The notes beneath the pieces were generated by a model. That model ran no database searches. It was given only the letters and a program-made list of their open reading frames with translations, and was not told the origin of the DNA. This document shows positions 29,195 to 37,872 of a stretch of DNA of 59,248 bases, piece by piece (positions within the stretch are counted from its first letter, which is position 1; every line of letters begins with the position of its first letter). Location: NCBI GenBank assembly GCA_903929065.1, contig CAIYTJ010000335.1, forward strand, positions 1-59,248. The letters are read 5' to 3'. Made by a program: the position numbers and the translations under genes. This stretch comes from an uncultured Bacteroidales bacterium (lineage in GTDB: Bacteria; Bacteroidota; Bacteroidia; Bacteroidales; Paludibacteraceae).

Positions 29195-30700
29195 ATGGAA
29201 GACATCCTGACCAGAATTTCGCAAATTTATTCTGAAATGAACATGAAGAAAAAGTCAAAAGGTGAAAGCATAGCCCTCTATCAGCAAATTCACAGGTTGA
29301 TTAAAGATGCCATTTTGAATAATGATATTCCCGAAAATAGTCTTTTACCTTCAACACGTCAACTTGCCACGACCTTAAAAGTGTCACGGAGTACCATAAT
29401 AAAAGCTTATGAATTGCTTTTAATTGAAAATTTAATCGAAGCAACCACGGGTTCAGGACATAAGGTAAAAAGTGTTTTTTCTGAGACACAACCGTCAAAA
29501 AATCATGATTTCAGTCGGTTTGGTTATCCCGAATTATCAGAAACCGGTAAATCATTCCAAAAAAATGTTTCATTAATCAATAGTACCGATGATAAAGACA
29601 TTGCTTTTCGTCCGGGCTTGCCGCCGCTTGATATTTTTCCGGTAAATCAGTGGAAAAACCTCAGTAACCTTTACTGGCGGCACATAAAATCATCGGCATT
29701 AACTTATTCCGGATCGTCGGGGACTGACCAACTAAAAAAAACGCTGGCCAACTACCTCAATTTAAGCAGAAATATCAAATGCGACCCGCGTCAGATAATC
29801 ATTATTTCCGGTTCTCTTCAATCACTTTATATAATTGGTAATGTGTTGATTAATCCTGGAGACTTTATGACTTTTGAGAATCCGACGTTTCCCAATGTAA
29901 TTTCTATTTTCAAAGGACTTCGTTCCAATATTCAAACTGTTTCGGTTGATCAGGAAGGATTGAAAGTGAGTGAATTGACTCAACCCGGTCATATCCGGTC
30001 AAAGGTGATTCATACAGTACCATCCTGTCACTATCCAACCGGAGTGAGAATGAGTCTGAACCGCCGGCTGGAATTACTGAAATGGGCCAACGAACACAAA
30101 ACCATGATAATCGAAAATGATTATGAACACGAGGTAAATAATTACAAGGATTTTATTCCATCCCTTTTCAGTTTGGATACCGAGCAACGCACCGTTTTTT
30201 TAGGTACTTTCAATCGCCTGTTGCATCCTTCCATTCGGGTTGGATACATGGTTGTTCCTTACTATTTACTCGATGCGGTGGAAGCATTGCTGAACCATTC
30301 CCACCGGTTTGTTCCTTCTTCCATTCAGGTTGTTTTGAGTCAGTTTATTGAAAAAAATTACCTGTACAATTATGTGAAGAACGTGATTGAAATTGCCGAA
30401 GAGCGAAAAAAACTGTTTTGCGATACTTTTGAAGAAAGTTTTGGCGATGCTTTATTATTGCGACCAAGCCCTATCCGAAGTCTTCACGTGTTGGCTGAAG
30501 TCAGTCCTGATTTAAAAGACAAGGATCTTGTAAAACATTTTGCAAAACACAATATTGTTGCACATGCCTACAGCAAATGTTTTGTCACCGAAAACCCGCC
30601 ACAGGGATTGATTCTCGGATATACTCCGGTACGATCACCAATTATAAAACAAAAGATCGGACAAATGGAACGGCTTTACAAAGGGTTTAGTCACGAGTAA
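29195..30700 (+). CDS. MocR/PdxR-type regulator, GntR wHTH plus aminotransferase-like domain lacking the PLP lysine
   Basis: A 501-residue regulator. The GntR winged helix spans about residues 15-80 (LLPSTRQLATTLKVSRSTIIKAYELL). A fold-type I aminotransferase domain fills the rest (PTGVRMSLNRRLELL, IIENDYEHEV). In MocR proteins the PLP Schiff-base lysine is in a GTFSKTLxP motif; here the segment is GTFNRLLHP, so Ser-Lys has become Asn-Arg (Arg341, codon 30215-30217). The Asp-Tyr pair that holds PLP in relatives is kept. It therefore may bind PLP or an amino acid without an aldimine, or have lost the cofactor. It lies divergent from the dcuC-iadA operon and is the best candidate for its regulator. 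Confidence 0.87.
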   Translation: MEDILTRISQIYSEMNMKKKSKGESIALYQQIHRLIKDAILNNDIPENSLLPSTRQLATTLKVSRSTIIKAYELLLIENLIEATTGSGHKVKSVFSETQPSKNHDFSRFGYPELSETGKSFQKNVSLINSTDDKDIAFRPGLPPLDIFPVNQWKNLSNLYWRHIKSSALTYSGSSGTDQLKKTLANYLNLSRNIKCDPRQIIIISGSLQSLYIIGNVLINPGDFMTFENPTFPNVISIFKGLRSNIQTVSVDQEGLKVSELTQPGHIRSKVIHTVPSCHYPTGVRMSLNRRLELLKWANEHKTMIIENDYEHEVNNYKDFIPSLFSLDTEQRTVFLGTFNRLLHPSIRVGYMVVPYYLLDAVEALLNHSHRFVPSSIQVVLSQFIEKNYLYNYVKNVIEIAEERKKLFCDTFEESFGDALLLRPSPIRSLHVLAEVSPDLKDKDLVKHFAKHNIVAHAYSKCFVTENPPQGLILGYTPVRSPIIKQKIGQMERLYKGFSHE

Positions 30701-30781
30701 TTAATATCTGATACAAAAAAATCTATTCCATTTGAAATAGAATTTCAAATTTTATACAATTTATTATAAACTACCGACTAA

Positions 30782-30900
30782 TCAGAATTTCTTAAATCCA
30801 ACAATTTCCCTTACTTAACGAATAGTTTTAGTGGCATTTTCCTGAGCTTTTAACTTAGTCAACTCTTACTTTCGAAACATACGCTTCGTCTTTTATCTGT
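30782..30900 (-). pseudogene. trpS: Remnant of a trpS 3' end
   Basis: Read on the minus strand, 30782-30853 gives KLKAQENATKTIR, a stop, then VREIVGFKKF and stop. This mirrors the last residues of the intact TrpS encoded at 33704-34699 (EKAHESAAKTIREVREIIGFKNF), with the Glu codon changed to TAA. A little further up, in another frame, KDEAYVSKV matches ADNEYVAKV. The frame is shifted between the two blocks. It is a decayed second copy of the trpS tail about 2.9 kb from the live gene. Further upstream the match fades. Confidence 0.75.
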
Positions 30901-31417
30901 TCTTTTAATTTTAACCCATCCCACTGGATCTATCTCTCCTTTAATGATAAACAGTTCGCGTTTGTTGACATGATTTGCCACCCCATCGTAATGTACTGCA
31001 TTAATAATGCAGATTCCAAATTCTTAATAAAGTGTTTTTACGGTGGAATTTTTGAAATCTCATCAACTAAGGCTAACTTATGTCTGTTAAATAAATATAT
31101 TTACTAATACGATTGTTCACAAAACCCAACTGACAGTGCTGATATTTAAATATTTATTGAACATATCCTGAGGCTCTGGTGAAATTATGATAATAAAAGT
31201 GCGTATATTTGTCATTAAAATGAAAAATGTTAGTGTGTTTATTGATTTGAAAAATCATATCGTTGGTCAATTATGAAAATGCTTGGGTTGAAATGCCGAT
31301 TAACAAATAGTGTTTTAGGACATGATTACCTATTAAAGACAAAAAGATAAATCCATTAATTAAATAATATCTTATAAATTTACTAATTGAAATTAAAAAT
31401 CTATTATCTGTAAAACT
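30901..31417. other. AT-rich gap without a recognisable gene
   Basis: About 500 bases between the trpS remnant and the LTA-synthase-like gene. No open frame with a recognisable product, no RNA gene and no clear promoter was seen. The low GC matches the following gene more than the flanking core genes. Confidence 0.5.
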
Positions 31418-33199
31418 ATGTCTTACAACTTCAAAAACAACATGAATCAATTTCTTAAAAACTTTGTAAAATTAAAATATAATATTACATTTAATCTCGT
31501 TTCAATATTTTGTCTGTTGCTCAATGTATTTTTGTTTAACTATTTAGCTTGCGGTGACAACGTATTAAAGCATTCAGGTTTCTATTTTCATCTGGTTTCC
31601 TGTGTCATCATATTTTTACCACAACTGTTTTTCAATAAAAAAGAAGTTTCATTGGCAATATTGGCCGTCTTTACTATTTATTTACTATGTAACCTGCTAT
31701 ACTACAGAGCCTATTTTACATTATTGCCTCTTGATGCTTATAAAATGACTGCCAACCTGAAAGGATTATCTGAGAGTATTCTTAACTCGTTCAGAATTTC
31801 TGATTTTCTTTTCATCATTCCAGCTTTGATTTCAATGTTCTCTTTCTATTTCTTTTTTAAAAAGAGAATAATAAAAGTTTCTGCAAAATTAAGAATCATT
31901 AGTTTTGCTTCTTTAACATTGTTTTTCGCTCTTCATTTTTTCAATTTATATAGTTTGCAGCGTATTAAATATGATTCTTGGGGTCAGTGGAAGTGTGACC
32001 TCTTTCGAGGTGAATGCAGATTTGGTTTTGTTGATTGCTGGTATTGGCAATTTAAAACCTTAGAAGTGGACAGAACACTAACTAAACAAAACAAAAAGCA
32101 GATTGAGAGTTGGCTTGCATCCCAAAATCACTACATTGGGAAGTCTGCCGGGAAACAGTTTCAAAGTGAAAATATTATTTACATTATAGTCGAATCCCTT
32201 GAATCTTTTCCGGTTAACCTAAGTATTCATGATGTCCCAATTACTCCCAATCTGAATAAATTAGTTAATTCAGGCAAAAGCATTTATTTCCCAAATGTTG
32301 TTTCACAAGTGAAAGGCGGACGCTCGAGTGATGCACAGATTATTTTAAATTCCGGACTTCTGCCACCAAATTCAGGAGCAGCATGTTTTAGATTTGCTAA
32401 CAATAAATATCTTTCATTAGCTAAATGTCTTCATTCTAAAGGATATAATTCTTGCACTTTCACCGGTGGGGATGCTTCTTTCTGGAATGAGGGGGTACTA
32501 AACAAAGATTTGGGGTACGACAATCTTATTTCGATTAACAATTATATCAATAATGAATTTTATTTGTTCGGTCTTACTGACAGTACTTTTTTATCACAGA
32601 CCGCCGGAAAAATTGCGAAACTTAAACGTCCGTTCTTTGCTCAACTTATTACAATGAGCTCGCACGATCCCTATTATCTATTAAAAAAAAGAATTTGTTA
32701 CAAAGCTCCGGATGATTGTCCAGAGGAATTGGGGAGATACCTTAACACAATACATTATGCAGACAAATGTATAGGAGAATTTCTTGACAAACTGGATAAA
32801 AATGGTATTTTAAAAAATTCAAGAGTTATTATTACAGGTGACCACGAAGCATATAAAAAAAGTTTAATAGAATGGAATGATTATGTAAAAAAATTGGGGA
32901 CAATAACCGGATATACACCGTTAATTATTTACAATGCTGGCACTTCATACAAAAACGATGCATACATAGGTCAAATTGATATCTATACATCACTGCTCGA
33001 TTTAATGGGTTTGAACGATTATGGCTGGAAAGGATTAGGTCACAGGGTGTTCTATTCAAAGCAGAATATTCCGGTAGTGGATGCCTGGCTAAATGTTTAT
33101 AACAAAACTATCTCAGACAGTTTGAATGTAAAGCAAATGAAAGAATCATGGAAAATATCAGACTTGATACTAAAAACAAACTATTTCAACAATTTGTAA
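31418..33199 (+). CDS. LTA-synthase-like membrane sulfatase/phosphoglycerol transferase
   Basis: A 593-residue protein. Five transmembrane helices fill residues 1-180, then comes a large extracytoplasmic sulfatase-fold domain. Landmarks: metal site IIVESLES, nucleophile region GGRSSDAQ, HDPYYLL and metal site GDHEA. In LtaS the nucleophile is Thr in GKTSD; here Ser303 takes that place. A cysteine-rich loop (KCDLFRGECRFGFVDC) lies between. Such enzymes move phosphoglycerol or phosphoethanolamine onto envelope polymers; the acceptor in this Gram-negative host is unknown. It is AT-rich, alone on its strand and flanked by a trpS remnant, which suggests transfer. A Met at residue 9 is an alternative start. 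Confidence 0.82.
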   Translation: MSYNFKNNMNQFLKNFVKLKYNITFNLVSIFCLLLNVFLFNYLACGDNVLKHSGFYFHLVSCVIIFLPQLFFNKKEVSLAILAVFTIYLLCNLLYYRAYFTLLPLDAYKMTANLKGLSESILNSFRISDFLFIIPALISMFSFYFFFKKRIIKVSAKLRIISFASLTLFFALHFFNLYSLQRIKYDSWGQWKCDLFRGECRFGFVDCWYWQFKTLEVDRTLTKQNKKQIESWLASQNHYIGKSAGKQFQSENIIYIIVESLESFPVNLSIHDVPITPNLNKLVNSGKSIYFPNVVSQVKGGRSSDAQIILNSGLLPPNSGAACFRFANNKYLSLAKCLHSKGYNSCTFTGGDASFWNEGVLNKDLGYDNLISINNYINNEFYLFGLTDSTFLSQTAGKIAKLKRPFFAQLITMSSHDPYYLLKKRICYKAPDDCPEELGRYLNTIHYADKCIGEFLDKLDKNGILKNSRVIITGDHEAYKKSLIEWNDYVKKLGTITGYTPLIIYNAGTSYKNDAYIGQIDIYTSLLDLMGLNDYGWKGLGHRVFYSKQNIPVVDAWLNVYNKTISDSLNVKQMKESWKISDLILKTNYFNNL

Positions 33200-33636
33200 T
33201 TGTACATCCATTCTCGAAGCGTGGATAATTCCATATATGATATGTTCGGCATAGGCTATATGTGTCCCAACTAAAAGTATGAACATCTGATTTGCACACC
33301 CCAAATCGATTTAGGCTAAAAAAATAAATATTATTGCAAAAGTAATTTGTTTTTATATATTTAACGATCGTACTTGAATTATTTTCTCAAAAGCATTTTA
33401 AACCAAAATAAAATCTCTATTTTTTATAGTATGTGGAGTTGACCATTCTGTTGATCCTGTTTCTTTATATGTCTCGGTTTTAGAAATCCAGTTATTTATA
33501 GTGAGTCATATTCATATATGTAATTCTTTATTTCAACTCCATTTTTTTAAGAATTATGTTTGCATTTGAATCATAGCTTATATTCTTACGTAATGACTTG
33601 ATGTACTATGAACAAAAACTCTAGCTAAAACTTTCC
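33200..33636. other. AT-rich gap downstream of the LTA-synthase-like gene
   Basis: About 440 bases with no recognisable gene, RNA or promoter. Stops are dense in all frames. It ends at the trpS terminator. Confidence 0.5.
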
Positions 33637-33668
33637 ACAAAAAAGCCTGCTCAAATTATGAACAGGCT
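33637..33668 (-). terminator. Terminator after trpS
   Basis: Arms AGCCTG (33644-33649) and CAGGCT (33663-33668), a 13-base loop, and on the minus strand a run of T beyond the stem. It lies about 35 bases past the trpS stop. Confidence 0.7.
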
Positions 33669-33703
33669 TCCCTATAAACTGTTTACTTTTGACATATACT
33701 AAA

Positions 33704-34699
33704 TCAAAAATTCTTAAACCCAATTATTTCCCGAACTTCGCGAATCGTTTTAGCAGCACTTTCGTGAGCTTTTTCTTTGCCAAGACGCATAACCTTTGCT
33801 ACGTATTCATTATCTGCCGAAATGGCTTTTATCTTCTCGCGGAATGGGTCTGTAAAGGCAATCATATCCACTGTCAGTTGCTTTTTCATATCGCCGTAGC
33901 GAATCTGGCACGTATTGTATTGTTCTTCGAAGAAATTCAATGTTTCCGGTGCTGAAACAACTTTCATCAACTGGAAGATATTCTGAATGGCTTCCGGTTT
34001 GGCCTGGTTTGGTTCTGTCGGACCGCTGTCGGTAACGGCTTTCATTACTTTTTTGCGGATATCTTCCGGTTCGTCAGCTAAAAAGATGGCATTTCCTTCT
34101 CCTTCCGATTTGCCCATTTTGCCGCTTCCGTTTAGTCCGGGAATTTTTACGAGTTCATTACCAAAATTAAATGCCTGCGGTTCAGGAAAGTATTCCACAT
34201 TATACATGCGGTTGAAACGATTGCTGAATTGGCGCGTCATTTCCAAATGTTGTTCCTGATCTTTTCCAACCGGCACTTTGGTGGCTTTGTGAATAAGAAT
34301 ATCAGCAGCCATAAGCGTTGGATAAGTCAATAATCCGGCATTCACGTTTTGCGGTTGCTGGCGTATTTTATCTTTAAATGAAGTGCAACGTTCCAGCTCG
34401 CCGATATAAGCGTTCATGTTCAGAAAAAGATACAATTCGGCTGTTTCCGGCACATCACTTTGAATATACAGCGTACATTTTTCCGGGTCAAGTCCGGCAG
34501 CCAGGTATTCCACCATAACCTGACGCACGTTACCATACAAATCACCCGGTGTGGGATGCGTTGTAAGTGAGTGATAATCAGCAATAAAGAAGTAGCAGTT
34601 ATGCTCATTCTGCATGGTGATAAAATTGCGCAACGCGCCGAAATAATTTCCAAGGTGAAGGTTTCCTGTTGGGCGAATGCCACTAACTACTGTTTCCAT
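33704..34699 (-). CDS. trpS: Tryptophanyl-tRNA synthetase
   Basis: A 331-residue class I aminoacyl-tRNA synthetase that charges tRNA-Trp. The HIGH-like motif is GNLHLGNY near residue 12 and the KMSKS motif appears as KMGKS near residue 195. Length and the pattern LTTHPTPG, YIQSDVPETAEL and PVGKDQEQHLEMTR match bacterial TrpS. It is intact; a broken copy of its last codons is at 30782. The gene for an Lrp-type regulator lies 114 bases upstream on the same strand. Confidence 0.96.
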   Translation of the reverse strand: METVVSGIRPTGNLHLGNYFGALRNFITMQNEHNCYFFIADYHSLTTHPTPGDLYGNVRQVMVEYLAAGLDPEKCTLYIQSDVPETAELYLFLNMNAYIGELERCTSFKDKIRQQPQNVNAGLLTYPTLMAADILIHKATKVPVGKDQEQHLEMTRQFSNRFNRMYNVEYFPEPQAFNFGNELVKIPGLNGSGKMGKSEGEGNAIFLADEPEDIRKKVMKAVTDSGPTEPNQAKPEAIQNIFQLMKVVSAPETLNFFEEQYNTCQIRYGDMKKQLTVDMIAFTDPFREKIKAISADNEYVAKVMRLGKEKAHESAAKTIREVREIIGFKNF

Positions 34700-34813
34700 T
34701 AAAAAAATTGAGGATTTATGATTTCAGATTTATGATTGAAGAATCGGGTTAATCTCTATTCTCATCTTAAATCTCTCACTATCAACTATGAATTGTCAAC
34801 TATAAACTAATAT

Positions 34814-35269
34814 TTATTCTATCGGAATTGTCCTCTTAATTCGTTGGTCGAGTGAAGTAAGTGTTTCGGTAGTTGCCACGCCCGGAATTTCCTGAATTTT
34901 ACCGTTTAGTAAATCCATTAAGTGCTCGTCGTTTTTGGCATAGAGCTTAATCAGGATGGTATAATTGCCAAGCGTATATTGCGATTCCACGATTTCCGGT
35001 ATTTTTTCGAGCTCCTTTACCACTTCTTTGTACATTGAACCCCGTTCGAGCGTGATGCCAATGTATGCACACATCTGGAATCCGAGCATTTTTGGATTGA
35101 CATTATAACCCGAACCGGTAATTACATCGATGTCAATCAACCGCTGAACGCGTTGATGAATGGCTGCACGCGAAACACCGCATAATTCAGCAACATCTTT
35201 AAAAGGCATACGGGCATTCTGAGTAATAATCTGCAGAATTTTTCGGTCTAACTGATCTATTTTTTCCAT
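34814..35269 (-). CDS. Lrp/AsnC-family transcriptional regulator
   Basis: A 151-residue feast/famine regulator. An N-terminal helix-turn-helix (LDRKILQIITQNARMPFKDVAELCGVSRAAIHQRVQRL) precedes the RAM ligand-binding domain (residues about 70-145). The start is put at ATG 35269 (MEKIDQLDRK), as in other family members, rather than six codons earlier. A TAATTTTG box lies at 35307-35314. These proteins usually sense an amino acid; which one cannot be told. Confidence 0.9.
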   Translation of the reverse strand: MEKIDQLDRKILQIITQNARMPFKDVAELCGVSRAAIHQRVQRLIDIDVITGSGYNVNPKMLGFQMCAYIGITLERGSMYKEVVKELEKIPEIVESQYTLGNYTILIKLYAKNDEHLMDLLNGKIQEIPGVATTETLTSLDQRIKRTIPIE

Positions 35270-35306
35270 GGCTTTGTTTTTTATCAAATGTTTATCATAT
35301 AGGCAG

Positions 35307-35314
35307 CAAAATTA
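35307..35314 (-). promoter_or_regulatory. -7 box for the Lrp regulator gene
   Basis: On the minus strand it reads TAATTTTG, a TAnnTTTG match 38 bases before the ATG at 35269. No clear -33 TTG is seen. Confidence 0.45.
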
Positions 35315-35410
35315 CATATTATAAATTGAAATTGAAAGGTTATTACTAATTTTGTTGCAAATAAACGAATAAAAGATAGATATTTGGTTATTTCACCTTT
35401 CGTTTTGATA

Positions 35411-35447
35411 ATAAAATAGCCGAAGTGAAATCACTCCGGCTATTTTT
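35411..35447 (-). terminator. Terminator of the FKBP gene cluster
   Basis: A near-perfect stem pairs AATAGCCGAAGTGA with TCACTCCGGCTATT, with T runs on both sides. It follows the last FKBP stop (35468) by about 20 bases and could work in both directions. Confidence 0.75.
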
Positions 35448-35467
35448 ATATTTACTATCGAAAGAGA

Positions 35468-36400
35468 CTATCGTCTTTGTTGCTGCATTTGTTGTTGCAT
35501 CTGTTGCATTTGTTCAGGAGTCATTTGTGGAGTTGCAGGTGCTTTTTCAATAGAAAGTAATTCAACTTCGAAAATCAGCGCAGAGAAAGGTTTGATTTTT
35601 CCCTGATCGCGGCTGCCATAAGCCAATTCCTGTGGAATATACAATTTGTATTTCGAACCTACAGGCATTAATTTCAAAGCTTCTGTCCATCCTTTGATAA
35701 CCTGATTTGCCTGGAATACGAGTGGAGCTTTACCGGTATTGCTATCGAATTCGGTACCATCCACCAATGTTCCTTTGTAATTTACTTTTACCTGATCGGT
35801 TTCAACCGGAAGCTTGCCGTTTCCTTTTTTGATAACTTCATATTGCAAACCGCTTGCAGTTGTGATAATACCCGGTTTTTTTGCGTTTTCAGCTAAAAAT
35901 TTAATTCCGGCTTCTTTATTTGCACCATACAATCTTTCCATTTTTTTAGCTTGAAGAACCGACATGGTTTTTTGAAGATATTCCTGAGCATCTTTTGGAG
36001 TCATTTGGATTTTTGATCCTCTTAAACCGTTTACCAAACCTTGTTTAATCAGTTTAATATCCACTTTCAATGAAGAGTCGCCCATTAAACCCGATTTTTT
36101 CTGCTCTTTCAAAGCAGTTCCGATTTTGTTACCAAGATCAGCCATTTCAGTGTTTTCTTTTTCAACTTTTCCTTTCATTCCTTCATTAACACCGGCCATC
36201 AAAGCTTCAATAGATTTTTTAGCTGAGTCACCTTTAATGTAGTAATTTTTCACACCATCGCCGTTGGCAAGACCAAATGCATAATTCAAACTATCAATTT
36301 GAGTTTTCAAGGTTGGCATGCTGGCTTTATTGCTGTTGCATGAAGTAAACCCGATTGCGGCTACTAATACCACCGCCAAGATTATATTAAGTTTTTTCAT
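35468..36400 (-). CDS. FKBP-type peptidyl-prolyl isomerase lipoprotein (Mip/FkpA type)
   Basis: A 310-residue envelope chaperone. A lipoprotein signal (IGFTSC) is followed by the alpha-helical FKBP N-terminal dimerisation domain (about residues 30-170). The FKBP fold follows from about 180 (VKVNYKGTLVDGTEFDS, VIKGWTEALKLMPVG, YGSRDQGKIKPFSALIFEVELL). A Gln/Met-rich tail (QQMQQQMQQQ) ends the protein. It is the fourth and last gene of a tandem group transcribed from near 38542. Confidence 0.9.
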   Translation of the reverse strand: MKKLNIILAVVLVAAIGFTSCNSNKASMPTLKTQIDSLNYAFGLANGDGVKNYYIKGDSAKKSIEALMAGVNEGMKGKVEKENTEMADLGNKIGTALKEQKKSGLMGDSSLKVDIKLIKQGLVNGLRGSKIQMTPKDAQEYLQKTMSVLQAKKMERLYGANKEAGIKFLAENAKKPGIITTASGLQYEVIKKGNGKLPVETDQVKVNYKGTLVDGTEFDSNTGKAPLVFQANQVIKGWTEALKLMPVGSKYKLYIPQELAYGSRDQGKIKPFSALIFEVELLSIEKAPATPQMTPEQMQQMQQQMQQQRR

Positions 36401-36430
36401 TTTTCTGTTTATTATAAATTAGTTGAACTA

Positions 36431-36952
36431 TTATTTAACTGGTTGTGGTGCTTGTTGAGGAGCTGTTTGTTGAGATGGCATAGCAGGTTGCTTTGACGCT
36501 TTTTCCTGTTGAATTTTCATCATGGTTTTTTGGATAAAGTCCTGAGCTTGTTTAGCTGTCATTCCTTTGTCATAACCGTTCAATGCATTAACCAAACCCT
36601 GACGAACTAATTTTTCATTAAATTTCAAGGTCGAATCACCCATTAAACCTTTGGCTTTTTGTTGTTTCAACGAGTTTCCGATTTCCAATCCTAATTTGTA
36701 CATTTCACCTTTGTCAGCTCCTGAAGAGTAAGCTTTATCAATCGCTTTCATAAGTGCAATAATAGGTTTACTTGACGAATCTGTTTTCATGTAATAGTTT
36801 TTAATACCATCACCATTAGCCAGACCAAGTGTGTAGTTCAAGCTGTCATTCTGAGTTTTCAGCGTAGCTGTTTTAGCTTCGTATTTATTGCACGAAGCAA
36901 GCATGAAAATGGCAACCAATGCCACCAACGATAAAATACTTTGTTTTTTCAT
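36431..36952 (-). CDS. FKBP N-terminal domain lipoprotein without an isomerase domain
   Basis: A 173-residue lipoprotein (signal ending MLASC). Its helical domain closely follows the N-terminal domain of the next gene: LKTQNDSLNYTLGLANGDGI against LKTQIDSLNYAFGLANGDGV. It stops after that domain with a Pro/Gln-rich tail (PSQQTAPQQAPQ), and the FKBP catalytic fold is absent. It is an intact frame, not a frameshift. It might form mixed dimers with its neighbours, giving a half-active or substrate-binding-only partner (inference). Confidence 0.82.
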   Translation of the reverse strand: MKKQSILSLVALVAIFMLASCNKYEAKTATLKTQNDSLNYTLGLANGDGIKNYYMKTDSSSKPIIALMKAIDKAYSSGADKGEMYKLGLEIGNSLKQQKAKGLMGDSTLKFNEKLVRQGLVNALNGYDKGMTAKQAQDFIQKTMMKIQQEKASKQPAMPSQQTAPQQAPQPVK

Positions 36953-36997
36953 TTGATTATCAATTTATAAATTTCTATTTTTATTCAGGCAATAAAA

Positions 36998-37816
36998 TTA
37001 TTTTTTTGAACTTTTCTTTTTGGCTGGTTTAACTGCTTTCGGCACTTCAACTGCTTTTACTTCCACTTTTGGTGCTTCTTTGAAAGGTTTAATATCCAAC
37101 AGTTCTACCTCGAAAATCAAGGTTGCAAATCCCGGAATCGCTCCATTACCTGCACCTTTTTCACCATAACCCAATGCGTAAGGAATGTAAAATTTGTATT
37201 TTGAACCAACTGACATCAATTGAACGCCCTCGGTCCAACCCGGAATTACCTGATTCAATGGGAATGAAATAGGTTCTCCGCGATCCACCGAACTGTCAAA
37301 TTTTGTGCCATCAACTAATGTGCCTGTATAATGAACCTTTACAGTATCGGTTGCTGCCGGTTTTGGACCTTCTTTTGCAACTAAAACCTGATATTGCAAA
37401 CCGCTGGCTGTAGTTGTAACGCCTTCTTTTGTTTTGTTTTCGGCTAAGAATTTTTCACCGGCCGCTTTTTTCACTTCAGTGTCTTTTGCCTGGGCTTTAG
37501 AGATATAATTTTTGAAAAATTCAGTAGCAACTTCGGGTTTCATTAATGTAGAATCACCTTTCATGGCTGTCGCGAATCCTTTTATTAATAAATCAATATT
37601 CGATTTACCTCCCGGAATACCTTTCAGGTTTTTAGAAAAGTCTGTTCCAACATTCATACCCAATGCATAACTCATTGAATCGACATCGTTAGTCAGAACT
37701 TTTACTGGTGCTGCAACCGGTGCAACTGTTTTTTTTGCTTTTGGTTTGAATAATTGAGCATCGGCCGAAGCAAATACGAGGCTTACAGCCGCTAAAATTA
37801 AAATTGTCTTCTTCAT
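36998..37816 (-). CDS. FKBP-type peptidyl-prolyl isomerase, periplasmic
   Basis: A 272-residue protein with a cleavable signal peptide (ends ASADAQ). The helical N-terminal domain (DVDSMSYALGMNVG) is followed by the FKBP domain (VKVHYTGTLVDGTKFDSS, VIPGWTEGVQLM, ALGYGEKGAGNGAIPGFATLIFEVELL). The C-terminal tail is very basic (KPAKKKSSKK). Third from the end in the tandem group, with a 45-base gap. Confidence 0.9.
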   Translation of the reverse strand: MKKTILILAAVSLVFASADAQLFKPKAKKTVAPVAAPVKVLTNDVDSMSYALGMNVGTDFSKNLKGIPGGKSNIDLLIKGFATAMKGDSTLMKPEVATEFFKNYISKAQAKDTEVKKAAGEKFLAENKTKEGVTTTASGLQYQVLVAKEGPKPAATDTVKVHYTGTLVDGTKFDSSVDRGEPISFPLNQVIPGWTEGVQLMSVGSKYKFYIPYALGYGEKGAGNGAIPGFATLIFEVELLDIKPFKEAPKVEVKAVEVPKAVKPAKKKSSKK

Positions 37817-37872
37817 CTTTTTATAATAATTTTTTAAAGTTTTACTTACAGTTTTCTGTTTGTCGTTTACTG

